Shown here piece after piece: positions 37,010 through 45,506 of a stretch of 46,679 nucleotides of DNA (the first letter of the stretch is position 1; every line of letters begins with the position of its first letter). This DNA comes from an uncultured Alphaproteobacteria bacterium (GTDB taxonomy: Bacteria > Pseudomonadota > Alphaproteobacteria > HIMB59 > GCA-002718135). The notes beneath the pieces are model-generated. The model was not told the DNA's origin. It saw only the letters and a program-made list of their open reading frames with translations, and searched no databases. The position numbers were made by a program, and so were the translations under genes. The stretch spans positions 1-46,679 of the forward strand of contig CACEMP010000011.1 in the NCBI GenBank assembly GCA_902560675.1. The letters are read 5' to 3'.

Positions 37010-37888
37010 CTAATTTTCTCTTCTTATTCTTTTACTTACAATAATTCTTGCAACAGCTATAGTTAAAATACATGCAAATATTACAAATGCTACTGCTGCT
37101 CCAACGCCCATTTTGTTTGGCCCTCCTGCTGAAAATGAATAATAATATAGATAAGATGCTAGAACCTCTGAGTAATGTGCTGGGCCACCTCTGGTTAAAA
37201 CATACACTATATCAAAAGCTCGAAACCCTCCAATCAAATTTAATATCATATTTAGAATTGTTGTAGGCCACAATAAAGGAATAATAATTGAAAATATTTT
37301 TTGAGACCAATTTGCACCATCAATATCAGAAGCTTCTAGTAATTCAATATTCATACTTTGGAGACCTGCATAATAAATAACCAAATTATATCCAATCCAT
37401 TGCCATGTATTAACCATTATAATTAACCACATCACAAGACTTACAGAAGACAGATATGAATAATCAAGACCTAAAATTGAATTTAACACACCGTCTTGCT
37501 CTAAAATTTTTTTCCATACTAATCCAACTGAAACCGGTGCCAAAACACACGGAAAAAAGATAATTGAGCGCACTAAAATAGAAAATTTAAAATTACCAAA
37601 AAAAATAAAAATGGATAAAATTAAAGCAATACCTGTTTGAATAAATACTGCACCAAATACAAATAGAAATGTATTTTTAAGAGCAATCCAGAAATATTTA
37701 TCTTCATAAATTTTAATAAAATTATCAATTCCTACAAATTTACGAAATAAATTTGTTTCAAAACCTGTAAAATCAAAAAAACTTAATACTAAAGATGTTA
37801 GTCCAGGAATGACATTAAAAGTAAGAAAAATAAATACCGCAGGTAATAAATAAAATAATGTTTTAATTTGGAAAGTTTTATAAATCAT
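37010..37888 (-). CDS. Sugar ABC transporter permease, MalF/UgpA type
   Basis: A 292-residue CUT1 permease with six helices; the EAA loop is EASDIDGANWSQKIFSIIIPLLWP. RGGPAHYSEVLASYLYY near the C-terminus is typical of MalF/UgpA-type partners. It lies downstream of the binding-protein gene with a strong terminator-like hairpin between them (37896-37922), so it is probably made at a lower level than the binding protein. Confidence 0.92.
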   Translation of the reverse strand: MIYKTFQIKTLFYLLPAVFIFLTFNVIPGLTSLVLSFFDFTGFETNLFRKFVGIDNFIKIYEDKYFWIALKNTFLFVFGAVFIQTGIALILSIFIFFGNFKFSILVRSIIFFPCVLAPVSVGLVWKKILEQDGVLNSILGLDYSYLSSVSLVMWLIIMVNTWQWIGYNLVIYYAGLQSMNIELLEASDIDGANWSQKIFSIIIPLLWPTTILNMILNLIGGFRAFDIVYVLTRGGPAHYSEVLASYLYYYSFSAGGPNKMGVGAAVAFVIFACILTIAVARIIVSKRIRREN

Positions 37889-37895
37889 CTAAAAA

Positions 37896-37922
37896 AGATT
37901 AGGGGTATAAAACCCCTAATCT
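37896..37922 (-). terminator. Rho-independent terminator/attenuator inside an ABC operon
   Basis: A perfect 11-bp inverted repeat (arms 37896-37906 and 37912-37922, arm AGATTAGGGGT) closes a 5-nt loop. On the minus strand it is followed by a run of T, the pattern of an intrinsic terminator. It lies between the binding-protein gene and its permease genes, where partial termination would give more binding protein than permease. Confidence 0.8.
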
Positions 37923-37930
37923 AAAAAATA

Positions 37931-39223
37931 TTAGCCACTATAACCAGTGACGTCATTCATTTTTTCTACAATATCGTCAACTGATGTTACACCAAGAAAC
38001 ATTTCCATAATACCATCATATAAATGTTTCATTGGTTCTGCTTGAGAATAATAAATATTAGTATTTCTTCCTTCTGTAGCTAACATTTTTATACCATCAT
38101 TAAATAATAAATTAGGTGATGCAGCTAACGCATCCATGTCAACTTGTGCAAGGTTTGCTGGAATTTGCCCGTAACTAGCAAAAGTCATAGAAGCTTTTGG
38201 GCTATTTGTTAGTTTTACAAATTCCATTGCTAAATCTTTATTTGGAGAATTAGCATTAATACCAAGATTAGTTCCCGTTGCTTTATTGTAAGTCATTGGA
38301 GAGTCACTAGATAATTTTGGATATGACATCATGGTTATACCTAAACTATCAGGTGTATTATAATCTGCAGGTGCAGATGAAATAAACCAATCACCATTGC
38401 AATAGATTCCAACACCTTCTCTTTCTAGCCATTTACCCCAAGCTTGTACTTGGTAATCCATACTTAATGAGTCTTTTCTCCAAACTCCGTTATCATTAAG
38501 AGTTTTGTATGCATTAAGTGCATCTCTGAACATTGGCTGATCCCATGAAATTTTTCCATCAAGAGCCATTCCCAATGAATCTTCAGGGTAATTATCATTT
38601 CCTTGGTTTACAAAATTTGCAAATCCATCGAAAACACACCAAGCTTCAACTGGCCCAAACATTAAACCATCAAGGCCCTTTTCTTTTGCTGCATTGCCAA
38701 TAGCAACCCATTCGTCAACAGTATAAGAGTCACCAAAAGCAGGCAGTTCGAAACCTAAATCTTCAATCATATCATTGTAAACCCAAATTTCTTCTGTGAA
38801 AGCGTCTTGAGGAGCTAGATAAAGATTACCATTTCTACTTAACTCAGGAATATTAATATTGTTTCCTAACCAACCTTTCCATTCAGCATCAGCTTCTTCA
38901 GTTATGTTAACCAAATGTCCCGCATTCATAACTTCATCAAGATCAGGACCAGGATAAACTGCAAACACGTCAGGCCCTTTTCCAGATGAAAGAGCAGGTT
39001 TTAAGAATTCATTATAAGTAGAGACTGTATATTGTGTATACTCTACTTTAACTCCTGGATTAGCTGCTTCAAATTCTTTTATAAAGTCAGCATAAGCATT
39101 TGTAATTCCTCCAACACCAGACTGCCAATCTACAACAGTAATAACAGTTTCTGCCTTTGCACTGATAGATACAAAGGTACTAATTAGTAGTGCTAGAGAA
39201 AATTTAAAAATATTTTTAATCAT
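37931..39223 (-). CDS. Sugar ABC transporter substrate-binding protein
   Basis: A 430-residue periplasmic binding protein (COG1653 type) with a signal peptide ending at SAKAE (about residue 24). TVITVVDWQSGVGG opens the mature fold, and KATGTNLGINANSPNKDLAMEFVKL is typical of carbohydrate-binding members. I chose the ATG at 39223 because GGAGGA lies just before it; an in-frame TTG at 39235 falls in that ribosome site. Two permease genes follow. The ligand is probably a deoxy sugar or a glycoside, from the neighbouring genes, but it is not shown by sequence. Confidence 0.92.
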   Translation of the reverse strand: MIKNIFKFSLALLISTFVSISAKAETVITVVDWQSGVGGITNAYADFIKEFEAANPGVKVEYTQYTVSTYNEFLKPALSSGKGPDVFAVYPGPDLDEVMNAGHLVNITEEADAEWKGWLGNNINIPELSRNGNLYLAPQDAFTEEIWVYNDMIEDLGFELPAFGDSYTVDEWVAIGNAAKEKGLDGLMFGPVEAWCVFDGFANFVNQGNDNYPEDSLGMALDGKISWDQPMFRDALNAYKTLNDNGVWRKDSLSMDYQVQAWGKWLEREGVGIYCNGDWFISSAPADYNTPDSLGITMMSYPKLSSDSPMTYNKATGTNLGINANSPNKDLAMEFVKLTNSPKASMTFASYGQIPANLAQVDMDALAASPNLLFNDGIKMLATEGRNTNIYYSQAEPMKHLYDGIMEMFLGVTSVDDIVEKMNDVTGYSG

Positions 39224-39280
39224 ATTTTCCTCCAATATAAGTGATATTAAAGCACACTTGATAAGATAAATACACTTAAA

Positions 39281-39299
39281 TTATCCAAATTATGGATAA
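39281..39299. promoter_or_regulatory. Candidate operator between divergent ABC and rhamnonate dehydratase genes
   Basis: A perfect inverted repeat with 7-bp arms TTATCCA / TGGATAA and a 5-bp centre lies in the 120-bp gap between the binding-protein gene (leftward) and the rhamnonate dehydratase gene (rightward). It is 6 bp before the TTGCTT proposed as the -35 element of the latter. The position suits a repressor or activator of both genes, but no regulator gene is in the window. Confidence 0.4.
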
Positions 39300-39305
39300 A
39301 ATTTA

Positions 39306-39336
39306 TTGCTTTTTAGCCGTTTCTGTAACAAGATAT
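39306..39336 (+). promoter_or_regulatory. Predicted promoter of the rhamnonate dehydratase gene, near-leaderless
   Basis: TTGCTT (39306-39311), then CAAGAT (39329-39334; 17-bp spacer) or AGATAT (39331-39336; 19-bp spacer), and the ATG at 39344. There is no Shine-Dalgarno. Transcription would begin only a few bases before the ATG. A matching arrangement precedes the gene at 43001. Confidence 0.45.
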
Positions 39337-39343
39337 TTTTTAT

Positions 39344-40522
39344 ATGGATAAACGTTACCAAATTTCAGAAATAAAAGTCTCAATTGTAAAAACACAAAGT
39401 GCTGGCGCAGACTACACTGATCATGCCGCAGGTCACTGGATTAATGATACAATTATTGCAAATCCAATGTCAATTTATAATACTTTCCAAGAGTCAAGAT
39501 CCTCATGGGGTATGGATGTATTAAAAGGTATTTTTATAGAAGTTACAACCGAGGGAGGTCAACAAGGCTACGCAACTGCTTATGGTGGTTATATCGCAAG
39601 TTGGATAATTAAAAACCACTTAAACCGTTTCTTAATTGGTGCTGATGCTAGAGATCTAAATCTTCTTTATGATCAAATGTACAGAGCAGCAATTCCTTAT
39701 TCTGGTCAAAATGGCGTTGTTATGAATACAATTGCTGGTATCGATTTAGCCTTATGGGATTTAATTGGAAAAGTTAGAGGCGAACCAGTTTATAAAATGA
39801 TAGGTGGCAAAGTTAGAGATAAACTTCAAACATATGTAACAGGTCCAGAAGCAAAGCTTGCTCAAGATTGGGGACATGTAGGCTCAAAAATACCACTGCC
39901 TTACGGTCCAGGAGATGGGATTAAAGGTCTTAAGAAAAATCAAGAGTACATAATGGAAACTAGAAAACAAGTTGGACAAGACTATCGATTAATGGTGGAT
40001 TGTTATATGTCACTTGACGTACCATATGCGATTGACCTTGCAAACGCTGTAAGAGAAGCAAATCTATTTTGGATTGAAGAAGCTCTTCCACCTCATGATC
40101 TTGAGAGTCACAAGTTAATTAAAGAGGCATGTCCTTGGCAAAAATGGGCAACTGGAGAACATACTAATTCTCGTTATGGATTCAGAAATATTATAAGAGA
40201 TAGATCAGTAGATATTCTGCAGCCAGATCTTACTCTCTGTGGAATGACAGAAACATTACGAATTGCCGCTATGGCGTCTGCTTATGATATGATTGTTATT
40301 CCTCATTGCAGTGGTGTTTATGCATATAATTTTGGTATAGCTTCAACTTTAACACCTTTTAACGAGTTTATTAATTTACATCCAAAAGCAACAGAAGTAG
40401 TTCCTATTTTTGGTAAGATGTTTACCAACGAACCTGTACCTGTAAATGGCGAAGTAAGCTTAACTGATCTTCCTGGTTTTGGTGCTGAGTTAAATACTGA
40501 GGTTGAGTTAGAAGAAATTTAA
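39344..40522 (+). CDS. rhmD: L-rhamnonate dehydratase (enolase superfamily)
   Basis: A 392-residue enolase-superfamily protein. The family marks of RhmD are clear: HWINDTIIANPMSIYNTF near the start, SGQNGVVMNTIAGIDLALWDL, metal ligands in LMVDCYMS, WIEEALPP and ATGEHTN, the catalytic histidine in VIPHCSGVYAYN, and the C-terminal NEPVPVNGEVSLTDLPGFG. It should dehydrate L-rhamnonate (or a related 6-deoxy sugar acid) to the 2-keto-3-deoxy acid. It is a single rightward gene; its stop abuts the stop of the convergent MetE-like gene. Confidence 0.9.
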   Translation: MDKRYQISEIKVSIVKTQSAGADYTDHAAGHWINDTIIANPMSIYNTFQESRSSWGMDVLKGIFIEVTTEGGQQGYATAYGGYIASWIIKNHLNRFLIGADARDLNLLYDQMYRAAIPYSGQNGVVMNTIAGIDLALWDLIGKVRGEPVYKMIGGKVRDKLQTYVTGPEAKLAQDWGHVGSKIPLPYGPGDGIKGLKKNQEYIMETRKQVGQDYRLMVDCYMSLDVPYAIDLANAVREANLFWIEEALPPHDLESHKLIKEACPWQKWATGEHTNSRYGFRNIIRDRSVDILQPDLTLCGMTETLRIAAMASAYDMIVIPHCSGVYAYNFGIASTLTPFNEFINLHPKATEVVPIFGKMFTNEPVPVNGEVSLTDLPGFGAELNTEVELEEI

Positions 40523-41551
40523 TTATATTTTTTTTGCTGTAGCAACTAACATTTTTATTTTATTTTTTACAATATCTATAGGTACATGACCAAAGCCACA
40601 TTCACTTGTAAGTAATATTTTTTCTTTAGGAAAATATTCTAGCGCTGGTTTGATAGCATTAATAATGTCTTCTTCCGTTTCTGTATTATCAATTCTTTGG
40701 TCAATTACTCCAAGAGATACTTTTCCATCAAATTTCCAATCATTAAAAACATCCAACATTTTATAATGTAAGCTGCAGTGTTCTAGATGTATTTCATCAA
40801 CTTTTAAAATTTTAAAAGCTTCAATCATATCAGTATATTTTCCAAAAAAACCTCTTTTTCGATGAGCATTACCACCGCATACATGAAGGTTAAAATCTAC
40901 ATTAGGAAATTTTTCAATAATTCCATTCAAAATTTCAGCAGCCCATTTTGTTTCATTTACATTTTCTGTCCAAACGGGTTCATCAAATTGAATATAATCA
41001 CACCCTTCATTTACAACTTCTTCTAATTCTGTAGTTAACGCATTCGCATAAGCTTTTGTAAGAGCAATATCATCTGGATAGAGATCAAGTCTTTCATTAA
41101 CACTAAATCTTGCTAACATATGGGGACCGGTAATTGTTTGTTTTACTCTAACGTTAGATGGAGTATTATCTCTCGCCACTCTCCATTTTTTTGCTAAACC
41201 AGTTTTCAGGTTTTTAATTTCATCTTTTACAACTGCACACTCAATTCCAAAACCTTTTGTTCCATGAGTCTTACTTAAATCTACACCTTTCATAGAACCA
41301 CCAAGTGTAAAATCTTTACGAATTTTATTTATAGCATCCACCCCATCCAATCGTAATTGGTAAAACCAATACATATTTTCTCTATATCCTTCACCGTCTG
41401 TAATAATATCAAGACCGAGATCAGATTGTTCTTTAACTGCCCATTTAATCATTTCAAAAGACTCTTCCTCTGAAACACTTGGTTTGCGAAGTGTATCTTT
41501 TTGTATTTCTTTCCTCGGATAACTACCTGTGACTGTCGTTGTGTAACTCAT
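40523..41551 (-). CDS. Core-MetE-like cobalamin-independent methionine synthase family protein
   Basis: A 342-residue protein corresponding to the catalytic C-terminal half of MetE, as in archaeal and 'core MetE' proteins. TVTGSYPRKE opens the barrel, DYIQFDEPVW lies at about 185-194, and zinc ligands expected of the family are present: His223 and Cys225 in LHVCGG, Glu257 in HLEHCS and Cys318 in LTSECGFGH. The reaction is methyl transfer to a zinc-bound thiol, normally homocysteine. The methyl donor here is unknown. It is the last gene of a mutarotase-SDR-MetE-like operon, an odd place for methionine synthesis. Confidence 0.82.
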   Translation of the reverse strand: MSYTTTVTGSYPRKEIQKDTLRKPSVSEEESFEMIKWAVKEQSDLGLDIITDGEGYRENMYWFYQLRLDGVDAINKIRKDFTLGGSMKGVDLSKTHGTKGFGIECAVVKDEIKNLKTGLAKKWRVARDNTPSNVRVKQTITGPHMLARFSVNERLDLYPDDIALTKAYANALTTELEEVVNEGCDYIQFDEPVWTENVNETKWAAEILNGIIEKFPNVDFNLHVCGGNAHRKRGFFGKYTDMIEAFKILKVDEIHLEHCSLHYKMLDVFNDWKFDGKVSLGVIDQRIDNTETEEDIINAIKPALEYFPKEKILLTSECGFGHVPIDIVKNKIKMLVATAKKI

Positions 41552-41554
41552 ATA

Positions 41555-42517
41555 TCAATTACTCTCTCTTACATCTTGTATTAGACATTTAACACCTTCT
41601 TCAAATGATCTTGGATTAAAATCTATTTCTTTTCGAATTCTTTGATCATTTTGATCATCAATTAATGGCGTTGATTTTATATTTTCATCAAAATAGATTT
41701 CTGCATCTGGAATTATTTTTTTAACTGTTGCCTCTAATTGAGTACCATCTAAAGTTTCAGCACCTGTATTAAAGCAAGAATAATTTAAAGTTTCTTTTAA
41801 GGCTAAACGAACAAGTTGTTCAGCACAATCATCTACATAAATCCAATTGTCTCTATTTTTTTTTGAAAATGGTAAATGGGCTGGTTGGCCCAAAGCAGGT
41901 TTAGCAGCAAAATCTTCGGCCCAGTTTATTGCAGTATTTTGCCTACCATAACCATAGACAACTGATGGTCTAGTATATGCAATACTACATCCATGCTTCT
42001 TGATATATTTTTCAGCCATAAACTCATTAAGAAGTTTCATCACACCATATGTATAAAAGTGATTATTAATACCTGAGTAATCTTCTTCTGTTACGGCTCT
42101 GTTTCCAAAAAATTCTTGATGAGCACCATAAACAGTTTCGCTACTTGCAAATACTAATCGTCTAATTTTATACTTCACAATCATTTCAAATATTGAAGTA
42201 GTACCGACAATATTTATTTTACTTGCAAGTAATGGATTTTCTTCGCATATAGTTCCTATTCCATAGGCTAAATTAATAATTGAATCTATTTTGTTATTTT
42301 GAAAAATATTTTCAATTTCTTTATAATTGGTAATATCTAATTTTTGATATTTTACTTTGTCTTTATTTTTCCCAATTTTTAATATGTTACTTTCAAGTTT
42401 GTCTTTATTTTTTACAATATCTAGATCTGTCAGTAAAACATCAATATCTCTTTTTAGTAATTGCAAAACAACCTTAGATCCAATAAATCCTAAACCACCT
42501 GTAACTAAAACAGTCAT
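41555..42517 (-). CDS. NAD-dependent epimerase/dehydratase (extended SDR)
   Basis: A 320-residue extended short-chain dehydrogenase with TVLVTGGLGFIGSKVVLQLL at the start and the catalytic FYTYGVMKLLNEF (YxxxK), with a serine in FASSETVYGA. I start it at the ATG at 42517; a TTG at 42520 directly follows the mutarotase stop. The family includes sugar epimerases and also sugar or uronate 1-dehydrogenases, so it could be the L-rhamnose/L-fucose dehydrogenase of this cluster. It is placed between the mutarotase and the MetE-like gene, with 3-bp spacings on both sides. Confidence 0.85.
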   Translation of the reverse strand: MTVLVTGGLGFIGSKVVLQLLKRDIDVLLTDLDIVKNKDKLESNILKIGKNKDKVKYQKLDITNYKEIENIFQNNKIDSIINLAYGIGTICEENPLLASKINIVGTTSIFEMIVKYKIRRLVFASSETVYGAHQEFFGNRAVTEEDYSGINNHFYTYGVMKLLNEFMAEKYIKKHGCSIAYTRPSVVYGYGRQNTAINWAEDFAAKPALGQPAHLPFSKKNRDNWIYVDDCAEQLVRLALKETLNYSCFNTGAETLDGTQLEATVKKIIPDAEIYFDENIKSTPLIDDQNDQRIRKEIDFNPRSFEEGVKCLIQDVRESN

Positions 42518-42520
42518 CAA

Positions 42521-42850
42521 TTATTCCATAAAAAAAATTTGATCCATCATAACCCAGGATTCATTGTCATCATTATTTGGGAAAGGATTAAAGCAATCTA
42601 TCATTAGTTTAGTCCATTTATCTACAATTGGTATTTGTTGCATCTTTCCCATATCACCATCAAAATCATTCCCTGTATACTCCAGATATCCAAACATAAA
42701 ATCTTCTTTTAAGAAGATACTATAATTTTGAACATTAATTTTTTTTAATTCTTCTAAAACTTCAGGCCAAACATTTGCATGATTGTCGATATAATATTGT
42801 CTTTTCTCATCTTTCAACCTTACAGCCATTCCATATCTTTGTATAGCCAT
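42521..42850 (-). CDS. rhaM: L-rhamnose/L-fucose mutarotase
   Basis: A 109-residue protein of the RhaM/RhaU family, which interconverts the alpha and beta anomers of L-rhamnose (or L-fucose). RYGMAVRLKDEKRQYYIDNHANVWPEV has the active-site His24 and the W-P-E signature; NYSIFLKEDFMFGYLEY and the C-terminal WVMMDQIFFM also align with E. coli RhaM. It has the strongest ribosome site in the cluster (AAGGAGG) and is the first gene of the leftward mutarotase-SDR-MetE-like operon. The anomer supplied would feed a pyranose dehydrogenase. Confidence 0.88.
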   Translation of the reverse strand: MAIQRYGMAVRLKDEKRQYYIDNHANVWPEVLEELKKINVQNYSIFLKEDFMFGYLEYTGNDFDGDMGKMQQIPIVDKWTKLMIDCFNPFPNNDDNESWVMMDQIFFME

Positions 42851-42921
42851 ACAACCTCCTTAATTTTTCAAATTAACTTAACATAGAACTTACAATGAAA
42901 TGAAACAAAATCATTAGTTAT

Positions 42922-42937
42922 TCATAATTTTTTATGA
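42922..42937. promoter_or_regulatory. Candidate palindromic operator between rhaM and the Gfo/Idh gene
   Basis: TCATAA and TTATGA flank a TTTT centre, a 16-bp palindrome in the 150-bp gap between two divergent genes. In DNA this AT-rich such a palindrome can arise by chance, so support is weak; its central position between divergent catabolic genes is the main reason to list it. Confidence 0.25.
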
Positions 42938-42964
42938 TCTTAATTTTTATTATTGTATGATTTA

Positions 42965-42995
42965 TTGCTTTTTTAAAAAATTTAGTTAGAAATAT
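42965..42995 (+). promoter_or_regulatory. Predicted promoter of the Gfo/Idh gene, near-leaderless
   Basis: TTGCTT (42965-42970) and AAATAT (42990-42995) are 19 bp apart, five bases before the ATG at 43001. The layout copies that before the rhamnonate dehydratase gene: ATTTATTGCTTTTT, the same spacer, an ATATTTT block and then the start codon. No Shine-Dalgarno is present. Confidence 0.4.
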
Positions 42996-43000
42996 TTTCT

Positions 43001-44086
43001 ATGGAAAAAATTAGTACAGAAGATATAGCAAATTTAAATACTGTTTGGGAGCTTCCAAAAAATAAAAAACCAATTGTAATCATTGGTGCTGGTGGAATAG
43101 TAAGCGACGCTCATTTGCCAGCATATAAAAAAGCAAACTTTCCTGTGAAGGGAATTTATGATCCTGATGTAGAAAAAGCAAAAAAATGTGCTGAAAATTA
43201 TTCTATTGAAAAGATTTACTCTAGTGAAGAAGAGGCATTATCAGAAAAAGATGTAGTTTTTGATATAGCAGTTCCTCCTCAAGTTTTATTAGGTATTGTT
43301 CAAAAGATTCCTAATAATTCTATTTGCCAATTACAAAAACCAATGGGTAATAGTATGACTCAAGCAAAAAGAATTAAAGAAATCATTAAAGAAAAAAATA
43401 TTATTGCATGTGTTAATCTTCAATTAAAATTTAGTCCGATGATGATTGCATTAAAAGAAGCAATAGATAAAAAAATGTTAGGTAAGCTAACTGAATTAGA
43501 AATAAGTTTAAGTGTTGGAACGCCATGGCACTTATGGCCTTTTTTAGAAACATTAGATAATGTTGAGGTGCCACTTCATTCGATACATTATTTAGATTGG
43601 ATAAGATCAGTGCTTGGTAATCCAACAAGCGTACATTGCAAATCAGTAAAACATCCAAATCTCCCTAATCTTGCTGATGCAAGATCAAGTATAATTCTTC
43701 AATATCAAGATGATATCAGATGTTGTTTATCTATCAATCATACACACGATAATTCTTCACATGGAATGAAACATTCACATGCCTATGCTAGGGTAGAGGG
43801 TTTAGATGGTGCAGCATATATCAAATTTGGGTTACTCCTTAACTATCCGAACGGTGAACCGGAAGAGATTGAAATTTCTACAAAAGATACTGAATGGACC
43901 AAAGTCAAGAGTGTTGGAACTTGGTTCCCAGATGCATTTATAGGCACTATGTCTAGCTTACAAAGATATGCATCAGGAGAAGAGGCTGAATTAACTCATT
44001 CAGTAGATAACGCTTATAATACAATGGCTTTAGTTTATGCTTGTCTTGAGTCTAATTCTCAACCTGGGACGATTGTTCGCTATTAA
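43001..44086 (+). CDS. Gfo/Idh/MocA-family oxidoreductase
   Basis: A 361-residue NAD(P)-dependent sugar oxidoreductase. The Rossmann motif VIIGAGGIVSDAH is near residues 26-38, the sugar-binding motif appears as QLQKPMGNS (the usual EKP is QKP here, keeping the lysine), and HSIHYLDWIRSVLGNP supplies the second catalytic region. It may oxidise a hexose or sugar acid in the same pathway as the rhamnose genes, as the L-rhamnose dehydrogenase or as an enzyme for a modified sugar. It is followed 77 bp later by the second ABC operon. Confidence 0.87.
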   Translation: MEKISTEDIANLNTVWELPKNKKPIVIIGAGGIVSDAHLPAYKKANFPVKGIYDPDVEKAKKCAENYSIEKIYSSEEEALSEKDVVFDIAVPPQVLLGIVQKIPNNSICQLQKPMGNSMTQAKRIKEIIKEKNIIACVNLQLKFSPMMIALKEAIDKKMLGKLTELEISLSVGTPWHLWPFLETLDNVEVPLHSIHYLDWIRSVLGNPTSVHCKSVKHPNLPNLADARSSIILQYQDDIRCCLSINHTHDNSSHGMKHSHAYARVEGLDGAAYIKFGLLLNYPNGEPEEIEISTKDTEWTKVKSVGTWFPDAFIGTMSSLQRYASGEEAELTHSVDNAYNTMALVYACLESNSQPGTIVRY

Positions 44087-44166
44087 TGTAATTTTTTCTT
44101 AAAGTTATTGTATTTTTTTCAAATAATTGCATCATACTCTCATAAATTAATAAATATGGAGGAATG

Positions 44167-45492
44167 ATGTTAAGATTATTTTTATCATTGATTCTTGCCG
44201 TATCTTTCTTTGGTTCATTTTCAGCAAAAGCAGAAACTGAATTATGGGGAGATTATTCTGGTGTAACTTTAAGAGTTAAACTTATCGGCGGAGGTCAATA
44301 CGAAGGCTTATATAATGAAGTAATTCCATGGTGGGAAGAAAACACAGGTGGAAAAATAGAAATCGTAACACAAAAAAATCACTTTGAATTAGACAAAGAG
44401 ATTAAGAAAGATATTGCTTCAGGCAATTTAGATTTTTGTGTAGCGTCCAACCACACAAGTTTTGCATCTCAGTATGGTGATATTTATACAGACTTGAATA
44501 ATATTATGCCTGCATCTGTTTTAGCAGACTACACACCATTAATATTAGAGCACTCTACTGTTAATGGAAGACTAGTACAAATGCCAAGACACAGTGATGT
44601 TAGTAATTTGTATTATCAAAAAAGTTTATATGAAGATGCTGATAACAAAGCTAACTTTAAAGCAAAGTATGGCTATGATTTAACACCACCTGAAACTTGG
44701 GATCAAGTTAAAGATCAGGCTATCTTTTTCTCAAATCCACCTGATTTCTATGGAACTCAATATGTTGGTAAAGAAGAAGCTATAGCAGGTCGTTTTTATG
44801 AACTAGTAATTGCAAATGGTGGAGCATTATTTGACGAAGATTATCGTCCAATATTCAATTCCCCTGCTGGTGTTGAAGCTCTTCAATGGTTTATTGACTT
44901 GTACAATGCAAAAGCAGTTCCTGACGGAGTTTTAAACTATCTTTGGGATGACACTGGATTAGGTTTTGCAAGTGGAACAATTGCTATGAACCTTGACTGG
45001 GCAGGATGGGCAGGTTTCTTTAATGATCCAGAAAACTCAAAAGTTGCTGGAGACATTGGACTTGTACGTGCTCCAATGGGTTCTGGTGGTTTAAGAACTG
45101 GTTGGTCAGGATCACACTCTTTCTCAATGACAGAGTCATGTCCGGATAAAGAAGCAGCTGCATCTTTCTTATGGGCTTTAACAAGTAATAAAGCACAAAT
45201 GATTGAAGCAAGAGGTGGACTATCACCAACTCGTCCAGCTATTTGGGATGCAATCATTGCTGAGAAGAAAGCTGAAGGTGATGAGTTTATGTTAATGGTA
45301 TTTGAAACTTTCAAAATGTCATTAGCAGAAGATGCATTCACTCCACCACTAATTCCTGAGTGGATTGAATTTACTAACGCTCTATATCCAGAACTTCAAG
45401 CAGCTATTCTTGGGGACAAATCTCCTGAAGATGCGCTAGCTACTGCTTCTAAGAAAGCAACTGAAATTATGGAAGACGCTGGTTACTTCTAA
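44167..45492 (+). CDS. Sugar ABC transporter substrate-binding protein (second system)
   Basis: A 441-residue periplasmic binding protein with a signal peptide cut after SAKAE (about residue 23). TLRVKLIGGGQYEG opens the mature part, and GWSGSHSFSMTESCPDKEAAASFLWALTS is typical of COG1653-type proteins. A GGAGGA site lies at 44158-44163; I chose the ATG at 44167, as the ATG at 44164 touches the ribosome site. Codon use is clearly richer in G/C than its neighbours, as in highly expressed genes. Two permease genes follow. Confidence 0.92.
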   Translation: MLRLFLSLILAVSFFGSFSAKAETELWGDYSGVTLRVKLIGGGQYEGLYNEVIPWWEENTGGKIEIVTQKNHFELDKEIKKDIASGNLDFCVASNHTSFASQYGDIYTDLNNIMPASVLADYTPLILEHSTVNGRLVQMPRHSDVSNLYYQKSLYEDADNKANFKAKYGYDLTPPETWDQVKDQAIFFSNPPDFYGTQYVGKEEAIAGRFYELVIANGGALFDEDYRPIFNSPAGVEALQWFIDLYNAKAVPDGVLNYLWDDTGLGFASGTIAMNLDWAGWAGFFNDPENSKVAGDIGLVRAPMGSGGLRTGWSGSHSFSMTESCPDKEAAASFLWALTSNKAQMIEARGGLSPTRPAIWDAIIAEKKAEGDEFMLMVFETFKMSLAEDAFTPPLIPEWIEFTNALYPELQAAILGDKSPEDALATASKKATEIMEDAGYF

Positions 45493-45506
45493 CTATTAAT
45501 AAAATA

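Noticed and set aside
44937-45341. Antisense reading frames inside the binding-protein gene
   Set aside because: They are shadows of a clear, G/C-richer coding sequence on the plus strand and show no family motif or start signal.
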